Assembly (NCBI GenBank): GCA_963787195.1
Contig: CAWBCI010000026.1
Coordinates: 135,736 to 199,735 of the forward strand
Direction of reading: 5' to 3'
From: CAWBCI01 sp963787195
GTDB lineage: Bacteria; Bacteroidota; Bacteroidia; Bacteroidales; JAGOPY01
Length of the DNA stretch: 64,000 bases
Made by a program: the position numbers and the translations under genes. Positions 43,332 through 52,424 of the stretch are shown here, one piece after another. The first letter of the stretch is position 1. The number at the start of each line of letters is the position of its first letter. The notes under the pieces were generated by a model. That model worked only from the letters and a program-made list of their open reading frames with translations. It did not search any database and was not told the DNA's origin.

Positions 43332-45278
43332 TTGATCAGCAGGCAAACCATAGCGAACATACTTGAGACGGCCCGGATTGAGGAGGTCATCGGGGAATTT
43401 GTAAAACTCAAAAAGAGCGGGCAGAATTACAAAGGCCTGAGTCCCTTTACTGATGAGAAAACCCCTTCATTCGTGGTATCGCCTGCAAAAAGCATTTTCA
43501 AATGCTTTAGTTCCGGGAAAGGGGGGAATGTTGTGAATTTCCTGATGGAACACGAACATCTTAATTATCCCGAAGCCCTCAAATGGCTGGCAAAAAAATA
43601 TAACATTCTGATAGAAGAGGATCAGGCGAGTCCGGAGGACACTCAGGCCCAGAGTGAAAGGGAGAGTTTGTTCCAGGTATCGGCTTTCGCCCAGAAATAC
43701 TTTTCTGAACAATTATTTGAGACTGAAAAAGGGAAAGCTATCGGATTGCAGTATTTCAAGGGTCGGGACATGAGTATGGAAACTATCAAAAAGTTCCAGC
43801 TTGGCTATAGTCCTGATGAGTGGGATGCTTTCACAAAATATGCCCTGGACCAGGGTTATAATAAGGATTATTTAGAGAAGACCGGGCTCAGTATTGTCAA
43901 GGAAAGCAGGGCCTATGACCGTTTCCGGGGAAGGGTAATTTTCCCCATCCACAATATTTCGGGCCGGGTGCTTGGATTCGGTGGAAGAACGCTTTTAAGC
44001 GATGCGAACATCCCCAAATATGTCAATTCGCCCGAGTCGGAGATATATAATAAAAGCCAGATCCTGTATGGCTTATATTTTGCCAAGAATGCCATCATCA
44101 GGCTGGATAGCTGCTTACTCGTGGAAGGTTATACCGATGTGATCTCCCTGCAACAGGCGGGGATTGAAAACGTAGTAGCTTCATCCGGGACTTCCCTCAC
44201 AACCGAACAGATCAAGCTCATCCGCAGGTACACCAACAATATCACAATTTTGTATGACGGCGACCCGGCAGGTATCAAAGCTTCTTTCCGGGGCATTGAT
44301 ATGGTGCTGGAGGAAGGAATGAATGTCAGGATAGTGCTGCTGCCGGATAATGAGGATCCCGATTCTTTTGCACGGAAACACCGCAGGACGGAAGTAGAAG
44401 AATTCATCAGCCGGGAAGCCCGGGATTTTATCCGCTTTAAAACCAGTTTGCTCTTGGATGAGGCATCGGATGACCCGATCAAGAGGGCTGGCCTCATAAA
44501 GGAGATAGTCGGGAGCATTGCTTTGATTCCCGATGGAATATACCGTTCAGTTTATATACGTGAATGTTCAGCCCTTATGGATATGGCAGAACAGACCCTT
44601 ATCAATGAACTGAACAAGGTCCTGCGACAAAAAAGCCGGAAAAAATCTGATCCTGTGCAGTCGATGCCGGAGCAGGATTTAACAGAATCCACTGCCCCTG
44701 AACAAACTGTAACGGATGTTGCGAATATAGATTATCAGGAAAAGGCCCTTATAAGGATCATGATGATGTATGCTAACAATGATTTGGTATTCATAGTTAA
44801 ACCCGAAGAGGGGCCTGCTGAAGAGCATCGGATCAGCGTTGCAGCCTATCTTTTGGAGGAGATCCGTAATGATGGGATCACTTTCCGGAACCCGGTTTAT
44901 CAGAAAATATTTGATGAGTTTGCTGTTATTTTGGATAAAGGGGAAAGTCCTGACGAACATTTCTTTGTCAGACATCAGGATGATGAAGTGGTGAAAGCTG
45001 CCATGGATCTTTTATTGAGCCGTTATGAACTGAGCGAAAACTGGCTCAAAAATAAAATTCCAGTCACTACTGAAGTGGATATACTACAGCAGACTGTAGA
45101 ACATACCTTACTGGCATTCAAAGCCAGGACCATTGACAGGATGATCCTTGAATTGCAGAAGGAATTGAAGGTATCCCAATCAGATGAAGACATGATGATA
45201 TCCTTATCCAGGATGAAGGAATTGAAGGAGATCAGTAAGAAGATCAATGCTGAATTGGGAAGAGTGATAATCAGGTAA
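43332..45278 (+). CDS. dnaG: DNA primase
   Basis: Makes RNA primers for replication. 648 aa with the normal order: zinc-binding-like domain (1-~100), RNA polymerase/TOPRIM core (~120-430, with LLVEGYTDVISLQQAG and LYDGDPAGIKAS carrying the acidic residues) and a C-terminal helicase-interaction part. In the first domain only one of four zinc ligands remains: the positions of Cys-His-Cys-Cys are Ser37, Thr40, Cys58, Ser61 (LSPFTDEKTPSF, KCFSSGKGG). Loss of these ligands is known in several Bacteroidota primases. Start codon is TTG. Confidence 0.95.
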   Translation: MISRQTIANILETARIEEVIGEFVKLKKSGQNYKGLSPFTDEKTPSFVVSPAKSIFKCFSSGKGGNVVNFLMEHEHLNYPEALKWLAKKYNILIEEDQASPEDTQAQSERESLFQVSAFAQKYFSEQLFETEKGKAIGLQYFKGRDMSMETIKKFQLGYSPDEWDAFTKYALDQGYNKDYLEKTGLSIVKESRAYDRFRGRVIFPIHNISGRVLGFGGRTLLSDANIPKYVNSPESEIYNKSQILYGLYFAKNAIIRLDSCLLVEGYTDVISLQQAGIENVVASSGTSLTTEQIKLIRRYTNNITILYDGDPAGIKASFRGIDMVLEEGMNVRIVLLPDNEDPDSFARKHRRTEVEEFISREARDFIRFKTSLLLDEASDDPIKRAGLIKEIVGSIALIPDGIYRSVYIRECSALMDMAEQTLINELNKVLRQKSRKKSDPVQSMPEQDLTESTAPEQTVTDVANIDYQEKALIRIMMMYANNDLVFIVKPEEGPAEEHRISVAAYLLEEIRNDGITFRNPVYQKIFDEFAVILDKGESPDEHFFVRHQDDEVVKAAMDLLLSRYELSENWLKNKIPVTTEVDILQQTVEHTLLAFKARTIDRMILELQKELKVSQSDEDMMISLSRMKELKEISKKINAELGRVIIR

Positions 45279-45879
45279 TTATCGCTTTCATTACGCTGAT
45301 AATTTAAACAATAATGTACTAAAACATAACGAGGACCGAACTTGTTCAGTAAGGTCCTCGTTCACTTTCGGTTGCCGAAGCTTCCGTTTTGTGTCAGGTT
45401 ACTGTTATTATGGCTAATCCTTTTGAATCTGGTTCCTCGCGGTCCCTTCTCTCCGGATCGGGGTTCGGACCTACGCTACCTTGCGGTTTTGTTTCGCCTT
45501 ACCTCAACTCTCCCCGGCCTATCTGTTTTTGCTTTGCCTTTCAGCGCTGCTCAGACTCCCTCTCCTTGATCCGCCACAGGGGCTCACTTGGTTCGGGTGG
45601 GTTTTGTCGCTGTCTCGTCATTTCTGGCTTAACGTTGACGCCTTCCCGCCGGCTTGAGCCAGTCTTTTATCGCTGGCCTGATGAATCAAATATACATCAA
45701 AAAATTCCCTCAAATCAAGTTTTTTGGCCTATAACTACACACAATGTATTCACCAACGTTATTAACAATTGTTAATAAGTATGTGGCTTGCATGTGAATT
45801 TCTATTTTATTGATTTTTAATTATTTAATTGGATGGGGGCATGGCCCAAAAATACGATTCACCTATATCAACAATTCTC
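45279..45879. other. Intergenic region with structured RNA candidate
   Basis: No credible protein gene; plus-strand frames through this part have no family features and follow hairpins. The minus-strand candidate RNA at 45331-45690 explains most of it. Confidence 0.6.
45331..45690 (-). ncRNA. Candidate large structured RNA
   Basis: About 350 nt, clearly richer in G+C than its AT-rich flanks, without a protein. Read on the minus strand it holds consecutive stems: GCCAG/CTGGC and CTGGCT/AGCCAG near the 5' end, GGTCC/GGACC (about 45440-45470), TTCGG-CAA-CCGAA (45368-45380), and a terminal 7-bp hairpin GAGGACC/GGTCCTC (45331-45360) followed by TTATGTTTT. It does not match tmRNA, RNase P, SRP or 6S hallmarks. 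Size, GC content and A-rich single strands resemble the guide RNAs of IscB/TnpB-type elements, but no such nuclease gene is present; this is a guess. Confidence 0.4.
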
Positions 45880-45887
45880 TATATTTG
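45880..45887 (+). promoter_or_regulatory. Predicted -7 element of the nucleotide-cyclase-like gene
   Basis: TATATTTG, exact TAnnTTTG, 17 nt before the ATG at 45905; it excludes the in-frame ATG at 45833. Confidence 0.5.
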
Positions 45888-45904
45888 TAATTCAATTAAA
45901 TAAC

Positions 45905-46837
45905 ATGGAAAGAAAGGTAAAAACATTCACCCTCGAAGAACTTTTAAAGGTTCTTAGGGAGTATGATACGGAATCCACTTTTGAAAAAGTCAATATTATT
46001 CCGCACAGCGATGACCTGTACGCGGCCATTGATGAATTTATAGATGTCAAATCCTTTAAAAAAGTATCAGTCCTGGGAATCGATATTTACCGTTATGGTT
46101 TTTACAAACATACCGAGCAGGTACTGATCCCACCGCTCTTCAAGATATTGTATGACAAAGCTATCCGCCTCTGTCTTGAAAACAACCAGTTTGTTTTTCA
46201 GAAGTATACTAAAGAAAGGATAGAAAAAGCATTTATCAGCACAGGCGACGGTGGATTTATAATATTCGACACCCCCTTACACGCCCTCTTTTTCGCAATA
46301 AATTTTGAAGTGGTTGTGAGGGCTTATAATTCCTACCATCTATTCCCGAAACTGAGGAATATTATTGGGAGCATCAGCTTGCGCTACGCCATTACATATG
46401 ACAGCATTTTCAATTTTGAATCAAACTATTTCGGGAGTGCTATCATAAATAATGCCCGTATTCTGGGTAGGGATACCTTGAATCGTTGCCTGATTGATCA
46501 GCAAACCTACGATTGGTTCCTGATTAATATTGACGGAATAGAAAATCTTCAGATACTCAGCATCCGGAATATTGCCAATATCTATCATTTTCTTGATTAT
46601 GACAAAAGCCTTATCCGAAACGGTCAAAATGAGATCATTGACTCAAGGATTTCCAGGTATTCAGGAATTATTAATTCGGACATTCTGAAAATCGGGCAGA
46701 TACAGGCTAAGGAGTCGGTAATAAATATTTTCAACCTGCATATACAAGCTTCAATGCGTATTTATTCAGACAAGAATAAAGATATGAAACGAACCATTAC
46801 AGTCAGCCTCGGAAACCTGAACACAAGTGGTATTTAG
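45905..46837 (+). CDS. Class III nucleotide-cyclase-like protein
   Basis: 310 aa, soluble. Residues ~50-210 follow the adenylate/guanylate cyclase catalytic fold: VSVLGIDIYRYGF with the first metal Asp60, FISTGDGGFIIF with the second Asp115, then ISLRYAITYDSIF and GSAIINNARILGRD. Both metal-binding Asp are kept; base-specificity residues cannot be assigned by eye. Class III-like cyclases of this size include the PycC enzymes of Pycsar defence, but no effector gene is adjacent. It overlaps the convergent gene end by 4 bp. Confidence 0.6.
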   Translation: MERKVKTFTLEELLKVLREYDTESTFEKVNIIPHSDDLYAAIDEFIDVKSFKKVSVLGIDIYRYGFYKHTEQVLIPPLFKILYDKAIRLCLENNQFVFQKYTKERIEKAFISTGDGGFIIFDTPLHALFFAINFEVVVRAYNSYHLFPKLRNIIGSISLRYAITYDSIFNFESNYFGSAIINNARILGRDTLNRCLIDQQTYDWFLINIDGIENLQILSIRNIANIYHFLDYDKSLIRNGQNEIIDSRISRYSGIINSDILKIGQIQAKESVINIFNLHIQASMRIYSDKNKDMKRTITVSLGNLNTSGI

Positions 46838-48687
46838 CCGGCCTTGCTGAAGACCAGTCTGCGGAGTTGCTGATTTTCCCATGCATGGATCAGTTCCAGC
46901 AAGAGAGGATAGTCGGCTGGTTCGATCACATCTTTGGAAAGATAGAGATAACGGTTCACTGTCAAATTCTGATCTTTTTGCTTAAAACCAATAAAAACCG
47001 ATCCAACATTATTTTTGAATTCAATATTGGTAATAGGATTGACCAAAGAATATCCATGTGGCATTCCAATAGTGAACTCGTAGGATTCCTCGATTGAGAT
47101 CGGAAGCTTCAATGGCAGGTCGCGCTTTTCACTGAGCATCCCCGGGTTCCAGTCGTCAGTTCCGTTTGAGCAATAGGGTAATTCAAGGAAAATAAATTCA
47201 TCCTTGCCCTTCATCTCTCCCTTACCTTTAAAATTAAATGAAGTAGTGGATTGTTGTTGTGTAAGTTTATTTATTTCAAAGGAAGTCACATTCCCAGCGT
47301 TTAATCCACCCGTGAGAAGGTTTTTAATCGCTGAAGCATTTTGTTTCAACTTAAAATAGGGATTTTTATAGCCTTTCAGCTCCAGTGTCAAGTTACCGTT
47401 CAAATCAGCACTGTCGCTTATATTAATGGTTCCTGAAAGTCTGATTATATTGGGCTCCGGCTTTTCCTCAAAAGTTCTGACACTTTCAGCAGCTGCATTC
47501 AGCTCTACAATTTTATCATCTCCCAGATTATAAATATAATTCTGTTCATTCATGCGGGTGACCGACAAGTAAAGTCTTCCAAGTTTTTTGGGATTTACCT
47601 GAACAAGAAAGCCGCGAATAGCGAGAAGATCCCCAAGTGATTTGTCATAATAATTTTTAGGGATGAGGGCTACAGGAAAAGCATTAATATTGGCTTTCAG
47701 GAGTAAATCAGAGAACAGGATGGCTTTCTCTATATTAGTACCATATGCACTATTCCATATTTCTATGGGAGTCCTTACCCTGAAACCATTGGCAGAGGCG
47801 GGTAAACCAACATATCGAAGATCATTTACCACCAATTTCTGAAGAGCAAAAATAATATCCAGCTCATCCTTGTTTTCCTTCTGTATCTCTTCAACTTTTT
47901 TACTCATCTCCGGACTGAGCTCATGCTGGAAAGCCGCTTGATGCACGAATGAATAATAAGTTGAGGCAAAATCTTTAGCCGAGGAGAAAAGAATTAGCGG
48001 CTTATTTTCCGGCACCTGATAAGGTTCATGTGAATTTGCTTTAAGATCCCTGAAAGTCCAGGTGTAGGAGGCTTGCCCGGAGGCATCGACAAATTCAGGG
48101 GCGGTCCGGTCATTCAGGGTTTTATAAACCAATGTTTTCCCGGACGGTACCCTCACAATGACTTTCATTTCCTGCACAGGCATAGCTTCCCCTATATATT
48201 CCATCCCCATCATTGCAGGGCTAAATGAAGCTGCTGTGTGAATTGTATAATCGAGCGTTATGACTGCATCTCTTTCAAGCCCGGTATGGGTTATGACCAT
48301 TTCACGCAAATTATTGTAGGCGGCAGCATCCCGGGCTTTTGACGGAAGGACTTCATTAAAGGCATTTCCAGGTGTTTCAACTTTCTTCCCATCAGCCATG
48401 GTAGTATAGGCTTGGTTGATAGTCAACTTCTGGTAATCCGGATCAAACTCGACAAAGGTCTCCCCGTAAAGATGCTGGAAGGAATAAAATGTGAGCAATT
48501 TAAGGTCTTTATGAAAATGAAAATCATAGCTTCCGTCTTCATGCAAAATGTATTCTTTAGTGAGATTAAGATAAATGGCATCGGTATTCTCTTCCTGAGC
48601 ATGTATCAGAATGGAAGTAAAACTGAAAAGAATTGTCAGGATGAGTGTTCTGATCATTATCCGGCTTATATTTCTGAATATTTTCAT
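46834..48687 (-). CDS. DUF3857-transglutaminase-like protein with lost catalytic Cys
   Basis: 617 aa, signal peptide ~1-30. An N-terminal DUF3857 domain is followed by a transglutaminase-like region. At the position of the catalytic Cys (GxCKDKA in its neighbour) it has GTNIEKA, i.e. Asn, and no HSxV/LDPT pair is evident, so it is probably a catalytically dead paralogue acting in binding. Located 49 nt behind the active-type paralogue, in one operon. Function of the pair is unknown; envelope polymer remodelling is inferred from the family. Confidence 0.78.
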   Translation of the reverse strand: MKIFRNISRIMIRTLILTILFSFTSILIHAQEENTDAIYLNLTKEYILHEDGSYDFHFHKDLKLLTFYSFQHLYGETFVEFDPDYQKLTINQAYTTMADGKKVETPGNAFNEVLPSKARDAAAYNNLREMVITHTGLERDAVITLDYTIHTAASFSPAMMGMEYIGEAMPVQEMKVIVRVPSGKTLVYKTLNDRTAPEFVDASGQASYTWTFRDLKANSHEPYQVPENKPLILFSSAKDFASTYYSFVHQAAFQHELSPEMSKKVEEIQKENKDELDIIFALQKLVVNDLRYVGLPASANGFRVRTPIEIWNSAYGTNIEKAILFSDLLLKANINAFPVALIPKNYYDKSLGDLLAIRGFLVQVNPKKLGRLYLSVTRMNEQNYIYNLGDDKIVELNAAAESVRTFEEKPEPNIIRLSGTINISDSADLNGNLTLELKGYKNPYFKLKQNASAIKNLLTGGLNAGNVTSFEINKLTQQQSTTSFNFKGKGEMKGKDEFIFLELPYCSNGTDDWNPGMLSEKRDLPLKLPISIEESYEFTIGMPHGYSLVNPITNIEFKNNVGSVFIGFKQKDQNLTVNRYLYLSKDVIEPADYPLLLELIHAWENQQLRRLVFSKAG

Positions 48688-48736
48688 TTTTCTCTGTTTA
48701 AATCGATCATTGATTTTTCTTTTTGAAAGACATTCC

Positions 48737-50722
48737 CTATTTCCCCGCTTCTTCCGGTTTCACAGTCAGAATAACCGGTTCATTTATAAATCTCTCCTGG
48801 TCTTTAACCGCCCTGGCATAAGAAGGCCATTCGTCAGCCTGATAAATCCGCTTATTGAAGATGGCAAGCTGGTTCATACGCAAGGTTTTTCCGGCCAGGC
48901 TCAGCTGATAATTCCCATCAAAAGTGGCGGTGGAATCGATAAATTTGTCTTTCTCAGGCGCATATGCCAATTCAAAAATTCCGGGAAGTTTAATTGCCTC
49001 ACTTAACTCAACAAGACGTGAACAGCGATCCCTGAAAGGATAAATGCGATTTTGAAGGTCTGTATCCATGTACAATTCCGCCATGGCCCTTTTAAGAAAA
49101 CCGGAAGCAATGAATGATTTCAGGATGATATGATTATCGCTCATGAGGGCATAGCCAGGAATGCGGTATTTGAGGCTGATCCGGATAGGCCCCTTCATAT
49201 AATCATAGGGGTCGTCATATGTTGTTTCGATCAGTTGAGCTGCCGGATTAACTCTTTTCAGTTCGGCTTCGATTACATTATTCCAGTTATCCTTATAGGA
49301 AGAAGTAAACATCCTTCTAACCGCAGCATCCGACTGCCCCTCGGCCCGGATAATAATCTCTCCGCTAAGAGTTCCGTCAACAGATAATTCAGCATTTCCA
49401 AACATTCGGATGAAATGTTTTTCAGGAGGAGAAACCGGGGTAATCCCAAGGTCAGCGCCTTCAGGCAGACCCATCAGGTAATTCTGCTGTTGCTCGGCAC
49501 TTGACCAAAGTTCCCTTACAAAGGGCACCCAGGTTGGATCCAGCAAATGGTACTTCCCATCGGAAAGTTTTACGACGGTAACACTGTGATTGAACTGATC
49601 TGCCGGGATATAATCTATCCTGGAACCTGCCATAGTCATAGCCGGATAGGACTTAAAGCCCGCAGCCCGCAACATGGTGACGAGCATTCCGGCTTTATCT
49701 TTACAAACGCCGCAACGATCGGTAAAAGTCATCTCCCCTTTATGCAGGGTATATCCTTCTCCGCATCCCATCGAAATACCTGAATAACGGACTTCATCAG
49801 CAACCCAGTGAGTAAGCCTTGAAACCGAGTCCATCTCGGTTTTTGCACCTTTTAATATCTCATCTACCTTCGCTTTGATATCCGGACTAACATCAAAACT
49901 CCCAAAATCTTCGTTTACTTTATAAAACCAAATCGATTTGGCATACCAGTCGGGACTTGTAGACATGAGGAGTTTGGGCGCCACATCCGACATAGCCACC
50001 ATATTGGGTTCATGCTTCATCGGCATAATGTCCTTCTTCGAAAAAGTATATATCATCCTGTCACCTTTCCGGATGGCGGATGACTGAGCCTCCCCGTTAT
50101 AGAATTCATATTGAAGCGTTTTATCGGCTGGCAGGTTGGCTATGTAAACTTTCTCCAGAACAGGTTCATCACTCCAAAAAGGGACAATATCATAGAATTG
50201 ACCTTTCATGGGAGGGATATATTTACTATCGTCATCATTTTCAGGATCTCCGAGAAGAGCATAAGTAAAGCCCTTTTTGAAGAGAAAAACCTCAACGGCA
50301 TCCCCGGGATCCAAATGGCCAACCTGAATCATTTTCTCCCTGGCACCCCAATAAATCATCCTGGCGGGTGCCGGATAATCAAGTACTTTGGATGTATCAA
50401 GTACTTCGGTGTCGCCGTTTGCACGATAAATGACTACTTTCTGAATATCAACATAGGCCGAAAGCGGATCATAATCATATTTGACAACATCCAGCTGAAG
50501 TGCTCCTTCCGGGGTAAAGACTTTATAAAGCTTATGGGTATTCACAAAAGTCAGCCCTGATTCCTGCACATTAGAAAATGTACTGTCGAAGATCACAAGA
50601 AGATTAGCATTAGGGTAATCTGAAGGCTTCCCGGCATTTTTTATCTGGTCTTCCACCGGGCCGGCAAAGGCTATGGGAATTATAAAAGTAGCCAGAAATA
50701 TCAAAAACAATTTTTTCAACAT
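48737..50722 (-). CDS. DUF3857 and transglutaminase domain protein
   Basis: 661 aa, signal peptide ~1-20 (cleavage after IAFA-G). DUF3857 (~60-260) precedes a transglutaminase-like core with the complete triad: Cys in DRCGVCKDKAGM, His in FNHSVTVV and Asp in HLLDPTW. Likely an active periplasmic thiol hydrolase or transferase. First gene of a two-gene operon with a degenerate paralogue. Confidence 0.85.
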   Translation of the reverse strand: MLKKLFLIFLATFIIPIAFAGPVEDQIKNAGKPSDYPNANLLVIFDSTFSNVQESGLTFVNTHKLYKVFTPEGALQLDVVKYDYDPLSAYVDIQKVVIYRANGDTEVLDTSKVLDYPAPARMIYWGAREKMIQVGHLDPGDAVEVFLFKKGFTYALLGDPENDDDSKYIPPMKGQFYDIVPFWSDEPVLEKVYIANLPADKTLQYEFYNGEAQSSAIRKGDRMIYTFSKKDIMPMKHEPNMVAMSDVAPKLLMSTSPDWYAKSIWFYKVNEDFGSFDVSPDIKAKVDEILKGAKTEMDSVSRLTHWVADEVRYSGISMGCGEGYTLHKGEMTFTDRCGVCKDKAGMLVTMLRAAGFKSYPAMTMAGSRIDYIPADQFNHSVTVVKLSDGKYHLLDPTWVPFVRELWSSAEQQQNYLMGLPEGADLGITPVSPPEKHFIRMFGNAELSVDGTLSGEIIIRAEGQSDAAVRRMFTSSYKDNWNNVIEAELKRVNPAAQLIETTYDDPYDYMKGPIRISLKYRIPGYALMSDNHIILKSFIASGFLKRAMAELYMDTDLQNRIYPFRDRCSRLVELSEAIKLPGIFELAYAPEKDKFIDSTATFDGNYQLSLAGKTLRMNQLAIFNKRIYQADEWPSYARAVKDQERFINEPVILTVKPEEAGK

Positions 50723-50877
50723 GATATATAGGATTTTAATTTCCTGAAAGATTTTTATTAAACCAATATTATCCGTTCAATTATTTTAATTAATTTTTAA
50801 ACAATGCGAAATTACTAATCATTTAAAATCAATTTTGAAAAAAACGGACAAAATCCAAAAAGCTTATTATATAAGGT

Positions 50878-51687
50878 CTATTTATAGAGGATGGTGTTCC
50901 TTATTTCTTCAATTTGCCGGGAAGATAATCCTTCGGGCATAAAACCTGCGTTACGGCAGGTTAAAAATATCTTCGCTGCTTTTGCCAGTATATCAATACG
51001 ATCGAAAGCCTGGCCTACATCATCTCCAATCGAAAGTACTCCATGTTTTTCCCATAGCACAACTTTATGACTACGAAGGGATTCAATGCTTGCATCGGCC
51101 ATCTCCGAAGTTCCGGGTACACAAAAGGGCACATAGCCAATACCTTCAGGAATAAAAAAGAGCGTTTCAGTATGCATACTCCAAAGCAAACGGTTCAGGG
51201 CCTCTTCGCTTTTGTATTCAGGTATATGTGTGAGACTAATAAGCTCATGCGCATGTGTATGGAGAATTGCTTTTTCAGTTGAATTATTCAGGAGAAGCAG
51301 TTCATGGATGCCAAGGTGGGTAAGAAGCTCAGAAGACGCATCATGCGGGTTTTGAAGATCCTCGAATAGTAGCTGGAACATATCCCCGCTTTTATTGATC
51401 TTTACCAGACAAAAATTATTCCCGGGCTCATCCGGAAAATCCCTCATACGCGCCCCTTTGCGGGTAATCATGATGAACTGTCCGGCTAAAGCCGGATAAG
51501 GCCTGTGAAGCGGGAGCAGTGGAAATGTGCGGAAATCCATCTGTATGCCGGAATAGTATTCGGACACATTCACAGATATGTTACCTGCACCTGCTTCAGC
51601 CCATCCTCTTTCCCAGAGGAAGCCCGCGACGCGGGCTATTTCATGTGCAAGAATCCTGGCTCCTTCATTGGTTTTGGTAAGCTGCAT
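50878..51687 (-). CDS. rhaD: Rhamnulose-1-phosphate aldolase
   Basis: Class II zinc aldolase that splits L-rhamnulose-1-phosphate to DHAP and L-lactaldehyde. 269 aa, close to the E. coli enzyme in length and segment order: WAEAGAGNISVNV (29-41), catalytic Glu120 in DASSELLTH, zinc His143 and His145 in LHTHAHELISLTHI, and His215 in LWEKHGVL. No other rhamnose genes are near, so it is either scattered or used for a related sugar phosphate (L-fuculose type cannot be fully excluded). Adjacent to tadA (2 nt gap). Confidence 0.8.
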   Translation of the reverse strand: MQLTKTNEGARILAHEIARVAGFLWERGWAEAGAGNISVNVSEYYSGIQMDFRTFPLLPLHRPYPALAGQFIMITRKGARMRDFPDEPGNNFCLVKINKSGDMFQLLFEDLQNPHDASSELLTHLGIHELLLLNNSTEKAILHTHAHELISLTHIPEYKSEEALNRLLWSMHTETLFFIPEGIGYVPFCVPGTSEMADASIESLRSHKVVLWEKHGVLSIGDDVGQAFDRIDILAKAAKIFLTCRNAGFMPEGLSSRQIEEIRNTILYK

Positions 51688-51689
51688 AT

Positions 51690-52136
51690 CTATCTCTTCC
51701 TTTTAAAAAATTCTTTTAAAATTACTGAACATTCCTCTTCCAGCACACCCGACTGAAGAATAGTTTTCGGGTGCAAAATATTTATATCCAGATTTGTAAA
51801 GCCTCTTTTTTCATCCCTTGCTCCGTAAACAATTTTTCCTATTTGTGTCCAGAACGCAGCACCCGCGCACATTATACAGGGTTCCAGGGTAACATACAGG
51901 GTACAATCTTCAAGGTATTTGGCTCCCAGATAGTTGGAAGCAGAGGTAAAAGACTGCATCTCGGCATGGGCAGTCACATCGTTCAGGCGTTCGGTCAGGT
52001 TATGTCCGCGGGCTATGATACGTTCGTTGCACACTATTACGGCGCCTATCGGTACCTCATCCAATTCCAGGGCTTTATGTGCCTCCTTCAGGGCTTCATT
52101 CATAAAATATTCGTCGGACAGGAAATTAATGTTCAT
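51690..52136 (-). CDS. tadA: tRNA-specific adenosine deaminase
   Basis: Converts A34 to inosine in tRNA-Arg(ACG). 148 aa with zinc motif HAE (His57, Glu59) and PCIMC (Cys87, Cys90), followed by FWTQIGKIVYGARDEKRGF. The pattern fits TadA rather than guanine or cytosine deaminases. It ends 2 nt before rhaD. Confidence 0.9.
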   Translation of the reverse strand: MNINFLSDEYFMNEALKEAHKALELDEVPIGAVIVCNERIIARGHNLTERLNDVTAHAEMQSFTSASNYLGAKYLEDCTLYVTLEPCIMCAGAAFWTQIGKIVYGARDEKRGFTNLDINILHPKTILQSGVLEEECSVILKEFFKRKR

Positions 52137-52211
52137 CGGCTTAAATCTGTATATAAGACGCTAAATTAATGCTTTATGCCTTAACTTTTTGTAAGGGAGC
52201 AAATTCAAAAG

Positions 52212-52402
52212 AGGGACCGGGGCCCCTCTTTATAAGTCTGAAAATAAACTACCCAGCCGCAAGCAGCGGGGTATCTTAAGGAAATATCTCTTATTCGTCT
52301 CAAGAGACGGGGAATTTAGTCCCATCAGATCCCGAATAAGACTTCGTCTTTTCGGGATCAATTCGACTAACAATTTTTTCTTCGCTTCGCTTGAAAAAAT
52401 TG
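52212..52402. repeat. Cluster of four small hairpins
   Basis: In a gene-free stretch: GAGGG...GGGGCCCCTC (52212-52229), CGTCTCAAGAGACG (52297-52310), ATCCCGAA...TTCGGGAT with inner AAGAC/GTCTT (52329-52358), and CAATTTTTTC...GAAAAAATTG (52371-52402). The last may terminate the BNR protein gene on the minus strand. Confidence 0.6.
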
Positions 52403-52424
52403 AGTCTCATTGATAAATGTTTTA

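Noticed and set aside
45331..45690. tmRNA, RNase P or SRP RNA
   Set aside because: No tRNA-like CCA end, no conserved RNase P cores and no SRP GGAA-type loop could be found in the block.
45342..45775. Plus-strand Ser/Pro/Leu-rich frames
   Set aside because: They run through the candidate RNA; composition is that of translated structured RNA and there is no family feature.
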